A stretch of 7,192 bases of DNA. Source: Polynucleobacter sp. UBA962 (GTDB taxonomy: Bacteria; Pseudomonadota; Gammaproteobacteria; Burkholderiales; Burkholderiaceae). The stretch lies in assembly GCA_002292975.1 (NCBI GenBank), contig DBCI01000118.1, positions 1,018 to 8,209 on the forward strand, given 5' to 3'. A program made the position numbers and the translations under genes. This document shows positions 5,548 through 7,192 of this stretch, piece by piece (within the stretch, counting starts at the first letter, position 1; every line of letters starts with the position of its first letter). Below the pieces are notes generated by a model. The model was not told the origin of the DNA, did no database searches, and saw only the letters and a list, made by a program, of their open reading frames with translations.

Positions 5548-5916
5548 ATGGACGAACCGGTTTATAAACGCCCCCTTACGAAGACCTCCAACCCGGTACG
5601 GTATCCACTGCCAAGCTTGGAGCAGGTCAAAATAAATCAAGAAAAAGAGCTGCTAGATCTAGCCCAGATTCGTTATGGAATTCGTGGCACCGAGGTTACC
5701 CTTTCTTTTCAGCCTGTTGGTATTTCAGTGGATATGGATGAAAATGCAATTTTTCGACAATTAATGACTGCCCCTATGCACGAGCGGGCTGACCAGGTGC
5801 TCTATGCATTGGCTACTGGACAAACAGACGCTGCGATCGCAAATCGTGTGCTGGCAAGCCTCTCTTTAATTGCGCGTCTGAAAGTTAAGGAGATCTTGAA
5901 TGACCACACCAAGTAA
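5548..5916 (+). CDS. Unrecognised 122-aa cytosolic protein upstream of peroxiredoxin
   Basis: I do not recognise a family. The protein has a proline-rich, probably disordered N-terminus (residues 1-25). A charged helix follows (about 25-42), then a beta-like stretch RGTEVTLSFQPVGISVDMDE at 46-65, and helices at about 66-85 and 92-118. There is no signal peptide, membrane helix or cysteine. The ATG at 5548 is the first start after an in-frame stop at 5536; no Shine-Dalgarno sequence is visible. Its last 17 nt overlap the peroxiredoxin gene, which has its own strong Shine-Dalgarno sequence inside this reading frame, so the two form an operon. A role connected to the peroxiredoxin is suggested only by that arrangement. 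Confidence 0.65.
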   Translation: MDEPVYKRPLTKTSNPVRYPLPSLEQVKINQEKELLDLAQIRYGIRGTEVTLSFQPVGISVDMDENAIFRQLMTAPMHERADQVLYALATGQTDAAIANRVLASLSLIARLKVKEILNDHTK

Positions 5917-6469
5917 TTACAACGAACTTCCAGTCAACTTGCCAGTGCCCATCGATGATGGGGCCACTCGCCATTTAAAAGGAATGAAACTACCCAGTTT
6001 CAATTTAGAGGCGACCAATGGAAAAACCATTAATTTGGGTGAGATTCATACTCGATTAGTGATCTATTGCTATCCCATGAACGGACAGCCAAATGTGGCC
6101 CTCCCTGAAGGTTGGGATCAGATACCTGGGGCAAGAGGGTGTACACCGCAAAGTTGTTCTTATCGAGATCACTACCAAGAGCTGTGTGATCTGGGTGCAG
6201 AGGTGCTTGGATTAAGCGTACAAACGACGCATTACCAAAAAGAAATGGCAGACCGACTGCATTTACCTTTTCCGATTGTGAGTGATGAGCGCTATGAGTT
6301 TCAGAAAGCTCTTAATATGCCCACCTTTGAAGCAGCTGGCATGACCCTTTTAAAACGAGTTACGCTAATTGCTAACCATGGTGTGATTGAAGCCGTGCAC
6401 TATCCAATATTCCCAAGCGATAGCGATGCTCCCTGGGTAATTCAGTACTTGAAAACGCACACTGCTTAG
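5900..6469 (+). CDS. Atypical PrxQ/BCP-like peroxiredoxin
   Basis: This 189-aa AhpC/TSA-fold protein probably reduces peroxides with thiols. The strand LVIYCYPM (53-60) is followed by an insertion (NGQPNVALPEGWDQIP, 61-76) and then GARGCTPQSCSYRDHY, in which C81 is the likely peroxidatic cysteine and C86 the resolving one. That five-residue spacing is the BCP/PrxQ pattern. R153 in LLKRVTLIANHG fits the conserved active-site arginine. Unusually, the Thr/Ser three residues before the peroxidatic Cys is Ala (A78). No signal peptide is seen. AAGGAG at 5887-5892 lies 7 nt before the ATG at 5900, an ideal Shine-Dalgarno sequence. It is the second gene of an operon with the 122-aa protein, overlapping it by 17 nt. 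Confidence 0.85.
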   Translation: MTTPSNYNELPVNLPVPIDDGATRHLKGMKLPSFNLEATNGKTINLGEIHTRLVIYCYPMNGQPNVALPEGWDQIPGARGCTPQSCSYRDHYQELCDLGAEVLGLSVQTTHYQKEMADRLHLPFPIVSDERYEFQKALNMPTFEAAGMTLLKRVTLIANHGVIEAVHYPIFPSDSDAPWVIQYLKTHTA

Positions 6470-6504
6470 CGTATTAAAAAAAGGAGCGGGGGGCTCAAAG
6501 GGGA

Positions 6505-6510
6505 TACAAT
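6505..6510 (+). promoter_or_regulatory. Possible -10 box for the 69-aa membrane protein gene
   Basis: TACAAT matches the sigma-70 -10 consensus at five of six positions and lies 39 bp before the ATG at 6550. No good -35 box is seen at the usual distance; the upstream stretch is an A-run followed by a G-run, so the call is tentative. Confidence 0.3.
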
Positions 6511-6549
6511 AATTATGGATCTTGACCAACGCCCTCAAAAGGAGACCAT

Positions 6550-6759
6550 ATGTTATTAAATGACTCAATGAGTAATCTTGATAAAGCCATGAAAATCGCT
6601 GGTTTTTCTGGAATGGTAATTAGTATTACCGTAGCCTTATATTTAATTTTTTCAGTCAGTGCCCCCCAAGCAAAAACTGCAGTGTTTCTATTTTCCTTAG
6701 GATCAGCCGTAGCACTAAGCTATCTTTCGTTCGCAATTAAACCGAAGTCCAGAAAATAA
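6550..6759 (+). CDS. 69-aa two-helix membrane protein, unknown function
   Basis: This small hydrophobic protein has two predicted membrane helices at about 17-38 and 43-62 joined by a very short APQAK turn. Lys residues at 12 and 15 and the basic tail KPKSRK place both ends in the cytoplasm by the positive-inside rule. No family is recognised. AAGGAG at 6539-6544 lies 5 nt before the ATG, supporting this start over the internal ATG at 6568. A terminator follows at 6780-6806, so it is probably a single-gene unit. Confidence 0.75.
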   Translation: MLLNDSMSNLDKAMKIAGFSGMVISITVALYLIFSVSAPQAKTAVFLFSLGSAVALSYLSFAIKPKSRK

Positions 6760-6779
6760 ATCCTTCAACTATATTAGTT

Positions 6780-6806
6780 AATGGCCTCGTAGTGGGGCCA
6801 TTTTCT
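6780..6806 (+). terminator. Rho-independent terminator after the 69-aa gene
   Basis: The 7-bp perfect arms AATGGCC (6780-6786) and GGCCATT (6796-6802), with a 9-nt loop, are followed by a T-rich run (TTTTCTTTT from 6801). It lies 20 bp after the stop codon at 6759 and isolates the membrane protein gene from the transporter gene. Confidence 0.75.
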
Positions 6807-6828
6807 TTTCGCCCAACAGATTGCCACC

Positions 6829-7192
6829 GTGAAAACTGAAACACGAGGAATGCTCATCGGTTTTATTGGCATCTTTATTTTTAGCCTGACTCTACCGGTA
6901 ACTAAGATAGCAGTCCAAAGCTTTAATCCTTACTTCATTGCATTTGCTCGTGCCGTTCTTGCGGGAGTCCTAGCGGCTATTTACTTATTTAGTATCAAAG
7001 CAAAATTACCGAGCCTAAGCGAGCTAAGACAATTTGTCATTGTGGCCATCGGTGTGGTGTTCATCTTCCCACTTTTTATTAATCTGGCAATGACCGAGGG
7101 TGAGGCATCGCATGCAGGCGTTATTTTGGGCATCATGCCTTTGGCTACCGTGGTAGCAGGGGTGCTGCTCTTTAGAGAGCGGCCTTCCTTAG
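6829..7192 (+). CDS. EamA/DMT-family transporter, N-terminal part
   Basis: The first 121 codons are present; the gene runs off the right edge. The protein starts VKTETRGMLIGFIGIFIFS, followed by LTLPVTKIAV, FARAVLAGVLA and GVILGIMPLATVVAGVLLFRERP. This is the first EamA repeat of a drug/metabolite transporter, with helices at about 8-26, 35-55, 66-86 and 95-113; the RERP after the last helix is a typical family signature. The GTG at 6829 is chosen because homologues usually have a few residues before TRGMLIGF. The ATG at 6850 is possible, but its GAGGA sequence abuts the codon too closely. Full members have ten helices and move amino acids or other small metabolites; substrate unknown. Confidence 0.85.
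   Translation, partial: MKTETRGMLIGFIGIFIFSLTLPVTKIAVQSFNPYFIAFARAVLAGVLAAIYLFSIKAKLPSLSELRQFVIVAIGVVFIFPLFINLAMTEGEASHAGVILGIMPLATVVAGVLLFRERPSL

Overview
The window reads as ordinary chromosomal DNA of moderate GC content from a beta-proteobacterium of the Burkholderiales, most likely Polynucleobacter or a close freshwater relative. This is an inference from protein style, compact gene packing and the gene set (a SenB-type glycosyltransferase, a DnaQ/GIY-YIG fusion nuclease, a TIGR03643 protein, a DUF4149 protein). No search was run. No rRNA, tRNA, CRISPR array, insertion sequence or prophage gene is visible. The longest stretch without a gene is about 180 bp.

Left part (1-4253). A selenosugar-synthase-like glycosyltransferase (SenB family) runs off the left edge on the minus strand. 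Divergent from it is a two-gene operon. Its first gene is a 474-aa fusion of a DEDDh 3'-5' exonuclease, a UvrC/Cho-type GIY-YIG nuclease and a four-cysteine probable Fe-S motif. Its second gene is a renalase-like FAD oxidoreductase. A short-chain dehydrogenase faces them on the minus strand. Divergent from that lies a second plus-strand operon: a TIGR03643 putative DNA-binding protein and a four-helix DUF4149 membrane protein. The two plus-strand operons share a conserved element of about 31 bp with dyad symmetry just before their first genes, which suggests a common regulator. The renalase-like, SDR and TIGR03643 genes are, from general knowledge, types often seen near photolyase/cryptochrome genes. 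A light or photo-oxidative stress role, with the fusion nuclease as a DNA-repair member, is therefore a reasonable but unproven reading.

Middle part (4254-5547). A small XRE-type regulator on the plus strand converges on a minus-strand pair: a 34-aa ORF with a strong Shine-Dalgarno sequence, then a GNAT acetyltransferase starting at a GTG 2 nt after the small ORF stops. The outer upstream regions of both units carry nearly the same 15-mer, AGGGTTAWCCCTAAA. Upstream of the 34-aa ORF this lies in a cluster of four alternating AGGGTT half-sites. The XRE protein is an obvious candidate to bind these.

Right part (5548-7192). An unrecognised 122-aa protein overlaps the start of an atypical PrxQ/BCP-like peroxiredoxin. 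Then come a 69-aa two-helix membrane protein with its own terminator, and the first 121 codons of an EamA/DMT-family transporter cut by the window edge.
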